In this document: positions 17,456 to 25,745 of the stretch, piece by piece
How the letters are laid out: each line of letters starts with the position of its first letter
Numbering within the stretch: the first letter of the stretch is position 1
The notes under the pieces: model-generated
What the model was told of the DNA's origin: nothing
What the model saw: the letters and a program-made list of their open reading frames with translations, nothing else
Databases searched by the model: none
Assembly: GCA_964509195.1 (NCBI GenBank)
Contig: CAZDWJ010000013.1
Coordinates: forward strand, 26,549 to 90,548
Origin: UBA4802 sp964509195
GTDB taxonomy: Bacteria; Spirochaetota; UBA4802; UB4802
Reading direction: 5' to 3'
Length of the DNA stretch: 64,000 nt
Program-made: the position numbers and the translations under genes

Positions 17456-18130
17456 ATGAGCATGCATCTTTCAGCTGATGTGTATGATATTTTTGAAAAG
17501 GCTTTTCAGGGCAAAAATGAAGCAAAAAAGGTAATGTATGCAATTGAAGAGGCAATTGTGAGCACAGTACACGACACATGGTACAAAACAAAAGAAGAGT
17601 TAAAGGCCGAAGTTTTAAACCATTATGCCACAAAAGCTGATTTACTGCAGTTACGTACTGAATTGCTAGCCGAGATGAAAAAAGACAAAGAAGAGCTATT
17701 GGGAATAATGAAGCAGGACAAGGCGGAGCTATTAGGGATAATGAAACAGGATAAAGCTGAGTTATTGGGAAAACTTGAAGCGCTATATGAGAAGACGGAG
17801 AAGGATAAGACTGAACTATTAGGAATAATGAAACAGGACAAAGCTGAACTATTGGGAATAATGAAGCAGGACAAAGCTGAACTATTAGGAATAATGAAGC
17901 AGGACAAAGCAGAGCTATTAGGAATAATGAAACAGGATAAAGCTGAACTACTAGGTAAGTTTGATGCATTATATGAAAAAACTGAGAAAGATAAAACTGA
18001 ACTTACTCTTAAGATGGAGAAATTGGATAAAAAATTCAGTATGTATTTTGCTGTAATGATTTTTGCCATTATATTCCTTAATCAAAACGCACTTGAATTT
18101 ATTGCTAAAGTTTTAGGGTTAATAAGATAA
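17456..18130 (+). CDS. Coiled-coil protein with hendecad repeats and C-terminal membrane anchor (LA_3696/DUF1640-like)
   Basis: The protein is 224 aa; ATG at 17456 follows AAGGAGAT. Residues 1-50 are a conserved-looking head (LSADVYDIFEKAFQG, AKKVMYAIEEAI). From about 55 a continuous coiled coil runs to about 195. Within it, residues 80-181 consist of exact 11-residue repeats ELLGIMKQDKA in the order 2 copies, an 18-residue variant unit (ELLGKLEALYEKTEKDKT), 4 copies, then the variant again. A hydrophobic segment at about 198-215 near the C-terminus would anchor it in a membrane. The overall plan (head, coiled coil, C-terminal anchor) matches the DUF1640/CCDC90-like proteins and the LA_3696-type proteins of Leptospira; function unknown. 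The repeat number may vary between strains. Confidence 0.8.
   Translation: MSMHLSADVYDIFEKAFQGKNEAKKVMYAIEEAIVSTVHDTWYKTKEELKAEVLNHYATKADLLQLRTELLAEMKKDKEELLGIMKQDKAELLGIMKQDKAELLGKLEALYEKTEKDKTELLGIMKQDKAELLGIMKQDKAELLGIMKQDKAELLGIMKQDKAELLGKFDALYEKTEKDKTELTLKMEKLDKKFSMYFAVMIFAIIFLNQNALEFIAKVLGLIR
17693..17998 (+). repeat. 33-bp in-frame tandem repeats with two 54-bp variant units
   Basis: Units at 17693-17725 and 17726-17758, a 54-bp unit at 17759-17812, four 33-bp units at 17813-17944, then a 54-bp unit at 17945-17998. The 33-bp copies differ mostly at third codon positions, so the protein repeat is kept exact while the DNA has drifted, which indicates selection on the coiled coil rather than very recent duplication. 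Confidence 0.95.
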
Positions 18131-18138
18131 AAAATATA

Positions 18139-18230
18139 TCACGCAGGGAACGCAGAGTACACAGAGGGAGAGAGAAGATAAAGCTCTATAATTTTCGTGC
18201 TCTCCGCACCCTCAGCGATCTTTGCGTGAG
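18139..18230. repeat. CGCAGAG-type palindromic intergenic repeat, copy 1
   Basis: The left arm TCACGCAGGGAACGCAGAG and right arm CAGCGATCTTTGCGTGAG are roughly inverted copies around an AT-rich centre. It is one of at least three copies in the window. Related degenerate CGCAGAG/CGCAAAG repeats are widespread in intergenic DNA of environmental bacteria; their role is not known to me. Confidence 0.8.
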
Positions 18231-18575
18231 GTAAAAAATACTGCCATTCAATGAATACAAAAACCGTCTGGGAATACTCAACTATTTTTAAAAATTAAAA
18301 AAAAAGTGTTTACATGCACTTGTTTTTTTGCACTTATATTAGTAAATTGTTGTAATTAATCACAGATAATACTTATATTATTTGTGTACCAGTTCTTTAT
18401 AAAAATGTTTTAACTAACGCTCCTGCCTGCATTTATGTATATACAAAAGTTAAAACTGCTTTGTTCATTAGACTTATTTAGGTGAGTGTATAAATAAGTG
18501 AGTGCTCACTTTTAATGATGTTTAGAAGTGACAGGGGCTTAGAGAATCATTCACATAAAATTATGGAGGAAGATC
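18231..18575. other. Intergenic region upstream of the lipoprotein/FecR cluster
   Basis: No gene seen over about 345 bp. The left two thirds are AT-rich without structure I can name; the right end carries the promoter/operator described separately at 18468-18510. Confidence 0.4.
18468..18510 (+). promoter_or_regulatory. Promoter with adjacent palindromic operator
   Basis: TTAGAC (18468-18473), 17-nt spacer, TAAATA (18491-18496). Immediately downstream lies AGTGAGTGCTCACT (18497-18510), with arms AGTGAG/CTCACT around TG. A direct copy of GTGAGTG is in the spacer (18482-18488). The arrangement looks like a repressor site (TetR-like spacing) for the downstream cluster. No regulator gene is adjacent. 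Confidence 0.45.
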
Positions 18576-19298
18576 ATGAAACGCCACACTATCTTAATAC
18601 TAGTAACAGTGTTAATGGCAGCTCTTGTAAGCTGCAGCTACGAAGATACCGCTACCGTAACCATTGACACAGGAATACGCAAGCAGGCACAGCTTAACTG
18701 GTTTGATAAGGTGCTTGCGTTCCTTAGCCTTTCACAGCCACTGCAGGCAGATCCACCACCAGTATCATTAGATTTACAAGAAATTGTTGTTAATGTAACA
18801 GCAAGTGATATGGCAACAATTACGCAGGAAATACCATTAGATACAGGCAGAATAACACTTGAAGTGCCTTCTGGCAGCCAGCGTACATTTGAGATAGTTG
18901 CAGAAGATTATGATATGATAAGAAAATACGGTGGCATACGCACGGTTGACCTGGTAGCCGGCCAAAAGGTTACTCTTGAAATTGAGATGGGGAAATTATT
19001 TAATATTTCAGAATATGATGGATCAGCAATATATAATATTCAAGGAAATCAGATTTCAGTTATTGCTTATACACACAATAACCCAAATATTATAGCGTTC
19101 AAGTTGTATAGAAAACCTATTGGTAGTAATTCACCATATGTTTATTATGTTGCAACAAATAATTTTAGTTTTAGTATCAATCCATATTTATTAGAATATA
19201 CCATACCAATAAATTTAGAATCTTATTATGAATATGAGTATTATATTTCTGCAGTCAATCAATATGGTGAAGGTGAAAAACTTATAATTCAACAATAA
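18576..19298 (+). CDS. Lipoprotein of unknown function
   Basis: The protein is 240 aa, with GGAGG about 7 nt upstream. The signal peptide ends in lipobox LVSC (about residues 17-20), so lipidation is expected. Residues about 60-140 are beta-rich with a carboxypeptidase-regulatory-like pattern (PLDTGRITLEVPSGSQRTFEI, shown in parts PLDTGRITLEV and PSGSQRTFEI). The C-terminal half (about 145-240) has fibronectin-III-like strands (IIAFKLYRKPIG, YYISAVNQYGEGE). I do not recognise a specific family. Its position 42 nt before a FecR-domain gene suggests a joint envelope function. Confidence 0.75.
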   Translation: MKRHTILILVTVLMAALVSCSYEDTATVTIDTGIRKQAQLNWFDKVLAFLSLSQPLQADPPPVSLDLQEIVVNVTASDMATITQEIPLDTGRITLEVPSGSQRTFEIVAEDYDMIRKYGGIRTVDLVAGQKVTLEIEMGKLFNISEYDGSAIYNIQGNQISVIAYTHNNPNIIAFKLYRKPIGSNSPYVYYVATNNFSFSINPYLLEYTIPINLESYYEYEYYISAVNQYGEGEKLIIQQ

Positions 19299-19340
19299 TA
19301 GTAGTGATTTATTTAAAAATACTCTCACAGGAGGAATACA

Positions 19341-20072
19341 ATGAAAAAAATTCATACACTTGTCATTATGGCAGCACTTATCCTTGCCACGCATCCATTG
19401 TTTGCTGCTATTACAGTAGTAAGCGTAAAGGGTGAGGCGCTATACAGCGATGGTGGTGCATATAAACCGCTACAAAAGGGCATGCAGCTTAAGGAAGGCA
19501 CAAAGGTACAGACCGGTGCAAAGTCGCAAGCAGTGCTTGATATAGATGGGCACATTGTCACATTAAAAGCGCTCACACTCATTAAAGTATATAAAAATAT
19601 TGCCAAAAAGGATGAATCCACTAACAGCCTTGGATTGGCGTATGGAAATGTCAATGCAAAGGTTAAAAGGCTGCCACAGGTAAAAACAAGCTTTTTAATT
19701 ACCACACCAGTGGCAACATCTTCGGTACGGGGAACAGAGCAAAACACAAGCTTTGGTCCTGGTTTTGGTATGCAGGTGACAGTACCCGAAGGCCAGCTTA
19801 TTGTACAGTCTGATGGCGAAAATAAAAAAGTTAGCGGTAACCTGGAATATAGCAAAGGATCAGATGACCCACGAGGTGGCGACCTTACCCAGGGCATGCA
19901 GAATTCCTACATAGGCCAGATTGCACCCGGCAACCTTACCCCTGAAGAAGGGGGTATGTTAAGCCAGTATGGCGACCAGCTTGTAGATTCAACCCAGACA
20001 CCAGCTGATATACTGGATAAGACAGGAGGCAATGCATCTGTAGGTATTAATTTAACGTGGCAACAGCCGTAA
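19341..20072 (+). CDS. Exported FecR-domain protein
   Basis: The protein is 243 aa, with a signal peptide (residues 1-22, ending LFAA) and ribosome site GGAGGA. The FecR domain begins ITVVSVKGEALYSDGGAYK and continues GMQLKEGTKVQTGAKSQAVL, then VPEGQLIVQSDG. VATSSVRGTE at about 127-136 is the core motif of FecR proteins that are not sigma-factor regulators but stand-alone exported beta-proteins. No ECF sigma factor or TonB receptor is adjacent, so classical iron signalling is unlikely. It sits in a probable envelope operon with the preceding lipoprotein. Confidence 0.85.
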   Translation: MKKIHTLVIMAALILATHPLFAAITVVSVKGEALYSDGGAYKPLQKGMQLKEGTKVQTGAKSQAVLDIDGHIVTLKALTLIKVYKNIAKKDESTNSLGLAYGNVNAKVKRLPQVKTSFLITTPVATSSVRGTEQNTSFGPGFGMQVTVPEGQLIVQSDGENKKVSGNLEYSKGSDDPRGGDLTQGMQNSYIGQIAPGNLTPEEGGMLSQYGDQLVDSTQTPADILDKTGGNASVGINLTWQQP

Positions 20073-20163
20073 CCTCACCCTGTATCCCAGCTAATGTTAA
20101 GACAGTGGCCATATACGTTGTGAGATCTATATCTATGGTGTTTGGAATAATGTATTGCAAATA

Positions 20164-20234
20164 AGGCACGCCGCCGTCTGAGGCGCGCTGTGGGAGTTGG
20201 TAAGGGGGCATTTATCGTTTAAATGCCCCCCTTA
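20164..20234. repeat. ACGCCGCCG hairpin element, copy 1
   Basis: GC-rich ACGCCGCCGTCTGAGGCGCGCT is followed by a strong hairpin: TAAGGGGGCATTTA (20201-20214) pairs with 20220-20234, with one bulged C. A diverged copy with the same order lies at 24285-24345. It may act as a terminator for the FecR gene but lacks a T tract. Confidence 0.75.
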
Positions 20235-20327
20235 CAAGAAAATCAAGATCACGATAAAAATGTAAAGTCTTTGGCATATTACTTAGTTAGTGAAAAATAG
20301 AATTAAAAAAGACCATAAGGAGGTTTC

Positions 20328-20756
20328 ATGCGAATAATCATAACAATAATAGTAACGCTATGTATAGCATCCGCAGGCTTTGCGCAAAGCGCTATGTTAG
20401 CAGTAAAGCTTGCCCAAAAGCCTGTAGCCACGGTTGAGGATGCCGTAACGCTTTTTGTGCTTACCACTGATGGTAAAACGGGAGGATATTCAAAAGATGC
20501 TGAAACACTAAAGGTAAAGGGCATACTTCCAAAAGTGTATGATCCGCAGGCACCAGCCACCATGGGCATAGTTGCCTATATGATGGCTAAGCAAGCTAAC
20601 ATAACGCATTCGCTGATGTTTACTATTTTCAAAAGTCAGCGCTATGCAGTGTTTGCCTGTATTGCAGCGGGGTATCTGCCGGATAATGCGGGGGAAAATG
20701 TGAAATTAAGCGGAGTGGAGCTTATGGAAATTATGGGCAGGTTTGGAGGTGAATAA
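20328..20756 (+). CDS. Small exported protein of unknown function
   Basis: The protein is 142 aa, with ribosome site AAGGAGG and a signal peptide at residues 1-19 (ending GFAQ). The mature part is helical and resembles, loosely, a degenerate SLH-like module (DAVTLFVLTTDG, then MGIVAYMMAKQANI, then VFACIAAGYLPDNAG). It overlaps the next gene by one base (TAATG), so it is translationally coupled to an outer-membrane barrel and may be a periplasmic partner. No firm family. Confidence 0.7.
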   Translation: MRIIITIIVTLCIASAGFAQSAMLAVKLAQKPVATVEDAVTLFVLTTDGKTGGYSKDAETLKVKGILPKVYDPQAPATMGIVAYMMAKQANITHSLMFTIFKSQRYAVFACIAAGYLPDNAGENVKLSGVELMEIMGRFGGE

Positions 20757-22108
20757 TGAAAAAAATATTAATAATAATATTGGCGATAGTTACTGTTAAT
20801 TGTTCCACTCTCCTATTTGCACAGGAAGAATACATTCCACTGCCTGATGTTGCCGGTGACCCGGATTTAGCTTTAGCAAAACCCGTGCAGCCTTTTACAC
20901 TGCGCTACGGTGGATGGATTACGCCAGTGGTGATAGACCAGCGAACAAGTGAAACCGATTTGATGACATCGGTAACAACAGCTCGCCTGTGGCTTACAAG
21001 CACACTGTGGGCAAATGCTTCACTGTATGTGCGTATAAAGGATAGCTTTCTGGCAGTAATACGCGAGCAGGATGTCAACATTGATAATACCAGCAATGTG
21101 TTTGACCTTGATATTGCATCAGTTACAATCCCCATACTTAAAAACAAACTGCGTGTTGTGCTTGGCAGAAAATACTATCTTACTGGTGCAGGGCTTGTGC
21201 TCAACGGGCGCGGCGATGGCGGCGAGGTGCAAGTATATTCACGGTATGGCGACCTGAAAGCTTTTGGCATGTACTCAGGATTGCTCAATAAGGACGACAA
21301 CCCTTACGGACTTAGCTCACGCGATTTAGCCGATGGTGCCAAACGCATCTTTACAGGAGCACAGTACACAAAGGATTTCCTGTACAATAATACCTTTTAC
21401 CTGTACGGCCTCATGGAGATAGACAAACAGAACGAAGATGCAAACAGTAAATCAGCATACGATGCACAGTATATTGGTGGCGGCGTCAGAGGTGTGGTAA
21501 ACGATTCATTATCCTACTTTGCTGAGTATGTATACCAGATGGGAACATCGTATGCAACTATAATGCCAGGTGTACAAAAAGAAAGTGATATCAAGGCAAT
21601 GGCAGTACTTGCAGGATTACGCTATTTCTGGAAAGCAGCATACAGGCCATTGATTAATTTGCAGTATGCTTATGGCACTGGTGATAAAGATGCAACAAGC
21701 TACAGCAATGCAACGGGTAATACCCTTGATGATGATACGCGCTTCATGTACTTTGGTACTTTTTTAGGTGGTTTTGCGCTACGTCCCCAGTTAGGCAACC
21801 TGCATGTCATTAGGCCTGGTGTTGGCGTATCGCCGTTTTATAACGGTGGTGACCGCATAAAGGCAATGAATCTTGTAGTATATTACACCTACTATATGAA
21901 AGACAAAAAAGAATCACCCATCAGCGGTGGTGATGCACCATTACCCAAATCATTTGTAGGGCAGGCTGTTGACCTTATGGTGCGCTGGCCGGTATATTAC
22001 GATTTTTCATTCTTTGCAAATTATGGGCTCTTTTTACCGGGTGATGCATATCCCTCGGGGACATCAGAACGCCATTTCATCATGGCTGGTGTGAATATTG
22101 TATTTTAA
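20756..22108 (+). CDS. Predicted outer-membrane beta-barrel protein (porin-like)
   Basis: The protein is 450 aa, with signal peptide 1-22 (ending LFAQ). The mature protein is made of alternating amphipathic strands with many aromatic girdle residues (for example LRYGGWITPVVID, AYDAQYIGGGVRGVV, SYFAEYVYQMG, PLINLQYAYGTGD) and ends MAGVNIVF, with the C-terminal Phe expected of BAM-dependent barrels. The style is that of alginate-export-like porins, but I would not assign a substrate. Its signal peptide region contains one exact GGCGATAGTTACT (20782-20794). Confidence 0.75.
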   Translation: MKKILIIILAIVTVNCSTLLFAQEEYIPLPDVAGDPDLALAKPVQPFTLRYGGWITPVVIDQRTSETDLMTSVTTARLWLTSTLWANASLYVRIKDSFLAVIREQDVNIDNTSNVFDLDIASVTIPILKNKLRVVLGRKYYLTGAGLVLNGRGDGGEVQVYSRYGDLKAFGMYSGLLNKDDNPYGLSSRDLADGAKRIFTGAQYTKDFLYNNTFYLYGLMEIDKQNEDANSKSAYDAQYIGGGVRGVVNDSLSYFAEYVYQMGTSYATIMPGVQKESDIKAMAVLAGLRYFWKAAYRPLINLQYAYGTGDKDATSYSNATGNTLDDDTRFMYFGTFLGGFALRPQLGNLHVIRPGVGVSPFYNGGDRIKAMNLVVYYTYYMKDKKESPISGGDAPLPKSFVGQAVDLMVRWPVYYDFSFFANYGLFLPGDAYPSGTSERHFIMAGVNIVF

Positions 22109-22117
22109 AAAGAAATA

Positions 22118-22209
22118 TCACGCAGAGGGCGGAGAGTACACAGAGAAAAAGAGGCGAAGAAAGCAATCCAATCTCATAAACTCTGTGTTCTCAGCGAACT
22201 TTGCGTGAG
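22118..22209. repeat. CGCAGAG-type palindromic intergenic repeat, copy 2
   Basis: Left arm TCACGCAGAGGGCGGAGAG, right arm CTCTGTGTTCTCAGCGAAC followed by TTTGCGTGA. Same length (92 bp) as copy 1. Lies directly after the porin-like gene, where its hairpin could stop transcription. Confidence 0.8.
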
Positions 22210-22221
22210 CTTATCAATTAA

Positions 22222-22559
22222 TCACGCAGAGAACACAGAGTAAACAGAGGGAAGGAGGGGAAGAAATCTATCCAATATCATAAACTCCGGTTTTTGCCTT
22301 TCACCATTCAAGCCACGTTCAATCAACATTTTATGTAAAATGGTTTCATAAACTGATTAAAGAAGCCCAGGCCCTAATTCTGTATGTATTTCAATTGCAC
22401 AATTAATTATTAATCTTGTAATTTGATTAATTTCCATAATCTCTATCCAGAGTATTCCTATTTTTTTGTTTGTTCAGTATTTATTTGTGCAAAAGTCAAT
22501 ATTTATATAAAAAAACTTAATATATTATCTCTGCGAATACTCAGCGATCTCAGCGTGAT
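22222..22559. repeat. CGCAGAG-type repeat, copy 3, with arms separated
   Basis: The left arm TCACGCAGAGAACACAGAG begins at 22222 and continues like copy 2 as far as ATAAACTC (about 22288). The right arm (TCTCTGCGAATACTCAGCG, then ATCTCAGCGTGAT) is only found at 22528-22559. The intervening 240 bp is unrelated AT-rich sequence, so the copy looks interrupted. Confidence 0.6.
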
Positions 22560-22640
22560 ATAATTAAATATTTTTTTGTTGATAGTTAAATGGTAATATA
22601 AATATAACATGATATTATTTTGAAGGAGAAATGGGATTCT

Positions 22641-24137
22641 ATGAATATACATCAGCGACAATTATTCATTGTCTTTCTTGTCATCCTTACACTGCTCCCT
22701 TTGAACTATCGCCCATGTTTTGCAAATCCGTTGCTGGAAAATGTTAATGTTGAGCAGCATACGTTGCCTAACGGCATAACGTGTCTATTGGTAAACCGTG
22801 GATACACGCCAACGTTAGCATTAATCATTTCGTTTAAAGTGGGTTCAGTTGATGAAAATTATCAGACGGCAGGTGCTGCGCATTTACTTGAACACATGAT
22901 GTTTAAGGGAACAAAAACAATTGGCACCACAAACTTTGAAGAGGAACAAGCATTATTGCAGAAGATTGAAGCATTAGGCGAAACCATAGACAGAATTACA
23001 TTAACCAATCCTGATAATGTACAGTTGCCTGCATTGAAAGAGCGGCTGCAGAAGTTGCAAGAAAAGGCAAATGCGTATGTGGTAAATTCAGCCTACGATG
23101 CTATCTACACGCAAGCAGGTGGCATAAATTTTAATGCTGGCACATCGCGTGATATGACGCAATACTATATTGAGCTTCCCAGTGAAGCGCTTGAGTTGTG
23201 GGCAAAGCTTGAATCAGAGCGCATTAAAGAGCCGGTGTTCAGGCAATTTTATACTGAACGAAACACTGTGTATGAGGAACGCCTCATGCGCTATGAGTCA
23301 GATCCACAAAATAAATTGTTTGAAGATTTTTTAAGCATTGCTTTTCTGGCACATCCCTACAGGCACCCTACGATTGGCTACAGGTCAAATATTCCGTTTT
23401 TATCGTTGAGTCTGGTGCGTAAATTTTATTTTGACCATTATATTCCGCAGAAGATGACCATAACTGTTGTGGGAAAACAGGATACCGCGCACACACTGAA
23501 AATTCTAAAACAATATTTTGGCACAATCCCGCAATCACCTTCAAAGGATTTTGTTGCTATAAAAGAAGATACTAAAAACAGCCGCAGGCTTGTATCATAC
23601 GCCGATGCAACACCGTATGTGCTTATAGGCTGGCATAAACCCACAATGCCTCATTTTGATGATTATGTGTGTGATGTGATTTCTGAAATTCTAGCTGGCG
23701 GGAAATCTTCACGGCTTTATAAAAAGCTGGTTTTGGAAAAGAAGATTGCTTCGCAGGTTAACGCATATAATGGCTATCCGGGTTCACGGTATGATAACTT
23801 ATTTATTTTAGAGTGTACCCCAAAGGACAGTAGCCTTATTGATGATCTCGAATCAATACTGTATCAGGAGTTGAATTTGCTTGCTGACAGTTGTACACAG
23901 GATGATATTAATGCAGCTGTGCGCCGTCTTGAATCATCGCTTATTTTTGATATTGATACCAATTTAGGGATAGCGCGATTGCTTAGCTACTATCAAACAA
24001 TTACTGGCAACTGGCGCTATGTTGTAACCTATAGCGACATGTTGCGTAAAGTAACCTGTGCTGACATTAAACGCGTGATAGACACCTATTTTAAAAAAGA
24101 ATGGGCAACTGTGTCAGTATTGAAAAAAGGTAAGTAA
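22641..24137 (+). CDS. M16-family zinc metallopeptidase, active subunit
   Basis: The protein is 498 aa. The ATG at 22641 is chosen; the longer frame starts at a TTG inside the ribosome site. Signal peptide 1-28. The zinc motif HLLEH (H81, E84, H85) lies in a perfect family context (GAAHLLEHMMFKGT), with the distal Glu expected in NTVYEERLMRYE. The C-terminal half has the second M16 domain (YVLIGWHKPTMPH, LAGGKSSRLYKKLV). It is probably a periplasmic or envelope processing protease of the PqqF/YmxG type, paired with the downstream inactive homologue. Confidence 0.92.
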   Translation: MNIHQRQLFIVFLVILTLLPLNYRPCFANPLLENVNVEQHTLPNGITCLLVNRGYTPTLALIISFKVGSVDENYQTAGAAHLLEHMMFKGTKTIGTTNFEEEQALLQKIEALGETIDRITLTNPDNVQLPALKERLQKLQEKANAYVVNSAYDAIYTQAGGINFNAGTSRDMTQYYIELPSEALELWAKLESERIKEPVFRQFYTERNTVYEERLMRYESDPQNKLFEDFLSIAFLAHPYRHPTIGYRSNIPFLSLSLVRKFYFDHYIPQKMTITVVGKQDTAHTLKILKQYFGTIPQSPSKDFVAIKEDTKNSRRLVSYADATPYVLIGWHKPTMPHFDDYVCDVISEILAGGKSSRLYKKLVLEKKIASQVNAYNGYPGSRYDNLFILECTPKDSSLIDDLESILYQELNLLADSCTQDDINAAVRRLESSLIFDIDTNLGIARLLSYYQTITGNWRYVVTYSDMLRKVTCADIKRVIDTYFKKEWATVSVLKKGK

Positions 24138-24272
24138 GAATAGGCAAGTAGATCATTTGAGGGACAGCCGCACATGGATGGGCGGCGCTTCTGAATGCGG
24201 GCGATCCTTCGACAGGCTCAGGATAGGTGACCTGGACGGATGCTATTTCTAAGTCCGCAATGAAATGAATAA

Positions 24273-24282
24273 NNNNNNNNNN
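24273..24282. other. Scaffold gap (10 N), intergenic
   Basis: A run of exactly ten Ns between the two M16 genes; true length unknown. Confidence 0.97.
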
Positions 24283-24284
24283 CC

Positions 24285-24345
24285 AGGTACGCCGCCGTTT
24301 GAGGCGCGCTTTGGGGGTGGCATTTGGCGGTTAAGTGCCTCCTTA
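24285..24345. repeat. ACGCCGCCG hairpin element, copy 2
   Basis: TACGCCGCCGTTTGAGGCG continues to GGGGGTGGCATTT, then GTTAAGTGCCTCCTTA: same order as copy 1 at 20164-20234, with compensating changes that keep a hairpin. Confidence 0.7.
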
Positions 24346-24386
24346 GAAAAAATGGCGTTTAAAAATTCTTTTTATGAGGGTACACA

Positions 24387-25745
24387 ATGAAGAAGAAAAC
24401 CTTTGTAATTATTATATGTATAGTATCCATCCCATTCCTTGCATCAGGCAAAAGTTTCATTACACTTCCGCACATTGAAACAATCAACAGCAATGGCGTT
24501 AATGTATTTTACGCACAGGATACATTGCCTCAATATACCGTTTATATCACCATTGGAGCAGGTTCGTTGTATGAAAACGCCGCAAATGCAGGCATAAGCC
24601 AGATGGCAGCGCTGGTGCTGTCGCTTGGCGGCAGTAAACACTACCCAAACATCAACGAATACATAGATGCAATTGGGGGCCGTTATGCTGTGAGTGCCTC
24701 ATTTGAAACTATCACCATCACCATGCGTGTGCATCAGGATGAGGCAGCCAAAGTGTGTGCTATCCTTGCTGACATTATTGCCAATCCGCTTTTTGATGAA
24801 AAGCTTACCGCAACAGCGCGTTTTATGTGTAAGCAACAGATACAGCAAAAGCAGGATGATCCAATGACTATCGCCATGGAAAAGGCACGGCAAAGTATAT
24901 TTGGCGATAGTGGCTATGGAGCAGTCATGACCCCAGAATCACTGGATAAGATTGATGTTACTGAATTGCAACAGTTTTGGAAGCGATATGTTGTGAATAA
25001 TAATGTCCGCATTGGAGTTGTAACTTCACTACCAAAAGAAAAAGTTGTGGAAAATATCACCCAATTGACTCACGCCCTGCCTGGCGGAGTTGCGTTAGAT
25101 TACACTGTGGATATTGAAAGAGCAAAGTGCACTACCAGCAATAAAGGGATATATTTTATTGAAAAAGATATACCACAGTCAACCATTGTGATTGCAACAG
25201 TTGCACCATCATTACAGAGCAACAATCGATATGCACTTGAGGTTGGAAATTATATACTGGGTGGCGGCACATTTAATTCCTGGTTCATGAATGAAATACG
25301 GGTAAAACGCGGGTATGCGTATTCTACAGGTTCGGTTTTGCGTATGCGTAAAAATGTGGGTCTTTTTTTAGCATATGCCCAGACGCAGGCAGCTACCACA
25401 TTGTCCACCATAGAGGTAATGGAAAAAGTTTTAGCACAATATTATCAATCAGGGCCATCAGCTGAAGAGTTGCAATGGGCAAAGGATGCTCTTGTAAAAA
25501 GTTATATTTTTGATTTCAACTCACTGCGCGATATTATTCAGTTTTATATGTGGCTTGATTATAATGGACTTCCGATATCGTATATCCATGAGTATCCTGA
25601 TGGAATAAAGTCAGTATCACATAATTCTATTCTACAATCCTTTAAAGATATTTTAAGCAGTTATAGTATAGTTATAGTTGGTAATAAAGAAGTAAAGCGA
25701 CAGTTAGATGAAAAGAAGATAAAATATATATTAGCCAACAAATGA
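24387..25745 (+). CDS. M16-family homologue lacking the zinc site (regulatory subunit)
   Basis: The protein is 452 aa, with signal peptide 1-21. It has the M16 fold (YTVYITIGAGSLYEN, then ALEVGNYILGGGTFNSWFMN, shown in parts, then VKRGYAYSTGSVLRM), but where HxxEH should stand the sequence is GISQMAALVLSLGG, so the zinc ligands and catalytic Glu are missing. The substrate-binding Arg/Tyr motif (RVKRGYAYS) in the second domain is kept. This is the classical pattern of the non-catalytic beta partner in heterodimeric bacterial M16B proteases. Its last 15 bases overlap the convergent gene on the minus strand. Confidence 0.9.
   Translation: MKKKTFVIIICIVSIPFLASGKSFITLPHIETINSNGVNVFYAQDTLPQYTVYITIGAGSLYENAANAGISQMAALVLSLGGSKHYPNINEYIDAIGGRYAVSASFETITITMRVHQDEAAKVCAILADIIANPLFDEKLTATARFMCKQQIQQKQDDPMTIAMEKARQSIFGDSGYGAVMTPESLDKIDVTELQQFWKRYVVNNNVRIGVVTSLPKEKVVENITQLTHALPGGVALDYTVDIERAKCTTSNKGIYFIEKDIPQSTIVIATVAPSLQSNNRYALEVGNYILGGGTFNSWFMNEIRVKRGYAYSTGSVLRMRKNVGLFLAYAQTQAATTLSTIEVMEKVLAQYYQSGPSAEELQWAKDALVKSYIFDFNSLRDIIQFYMWLDYNGLPISYIHEYPDGIKSVSHNSILQSFKDILSSYSIVIVGNKEVKRQLDEKKIKYILANK

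Larger units (their letters stand above)
22109..22640. other. Repeat-rich intergenic region
   Basis: 532 bp without a gene; it contains two CGCAGAG-type palindromic repeats, the second apparently split by about 240 bp of AT-rich sequence. A ribosome site (GAAGGAGAA, 22621-22629) precedes the protease start at 22641. Confidence 0.6.
24138..24386. other. Intergenic region with scaffold gap and repeats
   Basis: Contains CCTTCGACAGGCTCAGG (about 24210-24226), a motif I recognise as recurrent in intergenic DNA of many bacterial genomes, a 10-N gap (24273-24282) and copy 2 of the ACGCCGCCG hairpin element. The gap sits at the edge of a repeat, which probably explains the assembly break. Confidence 0.6.

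Noticed and set aside
17693..17998. Regular 33-bp repeats as a possible CRISPR array
   Set aside because: There are no unique spacers, the units are contiguous, and they are in frame within an intact coding region encoding a coiled coil.
17412..18069. Long minus-strand open frames across the tandem-repeat region
   Set aside because: They are shadows of the repeated plus-strand gene: low-complexity translations, no ribosome sites, no family features.
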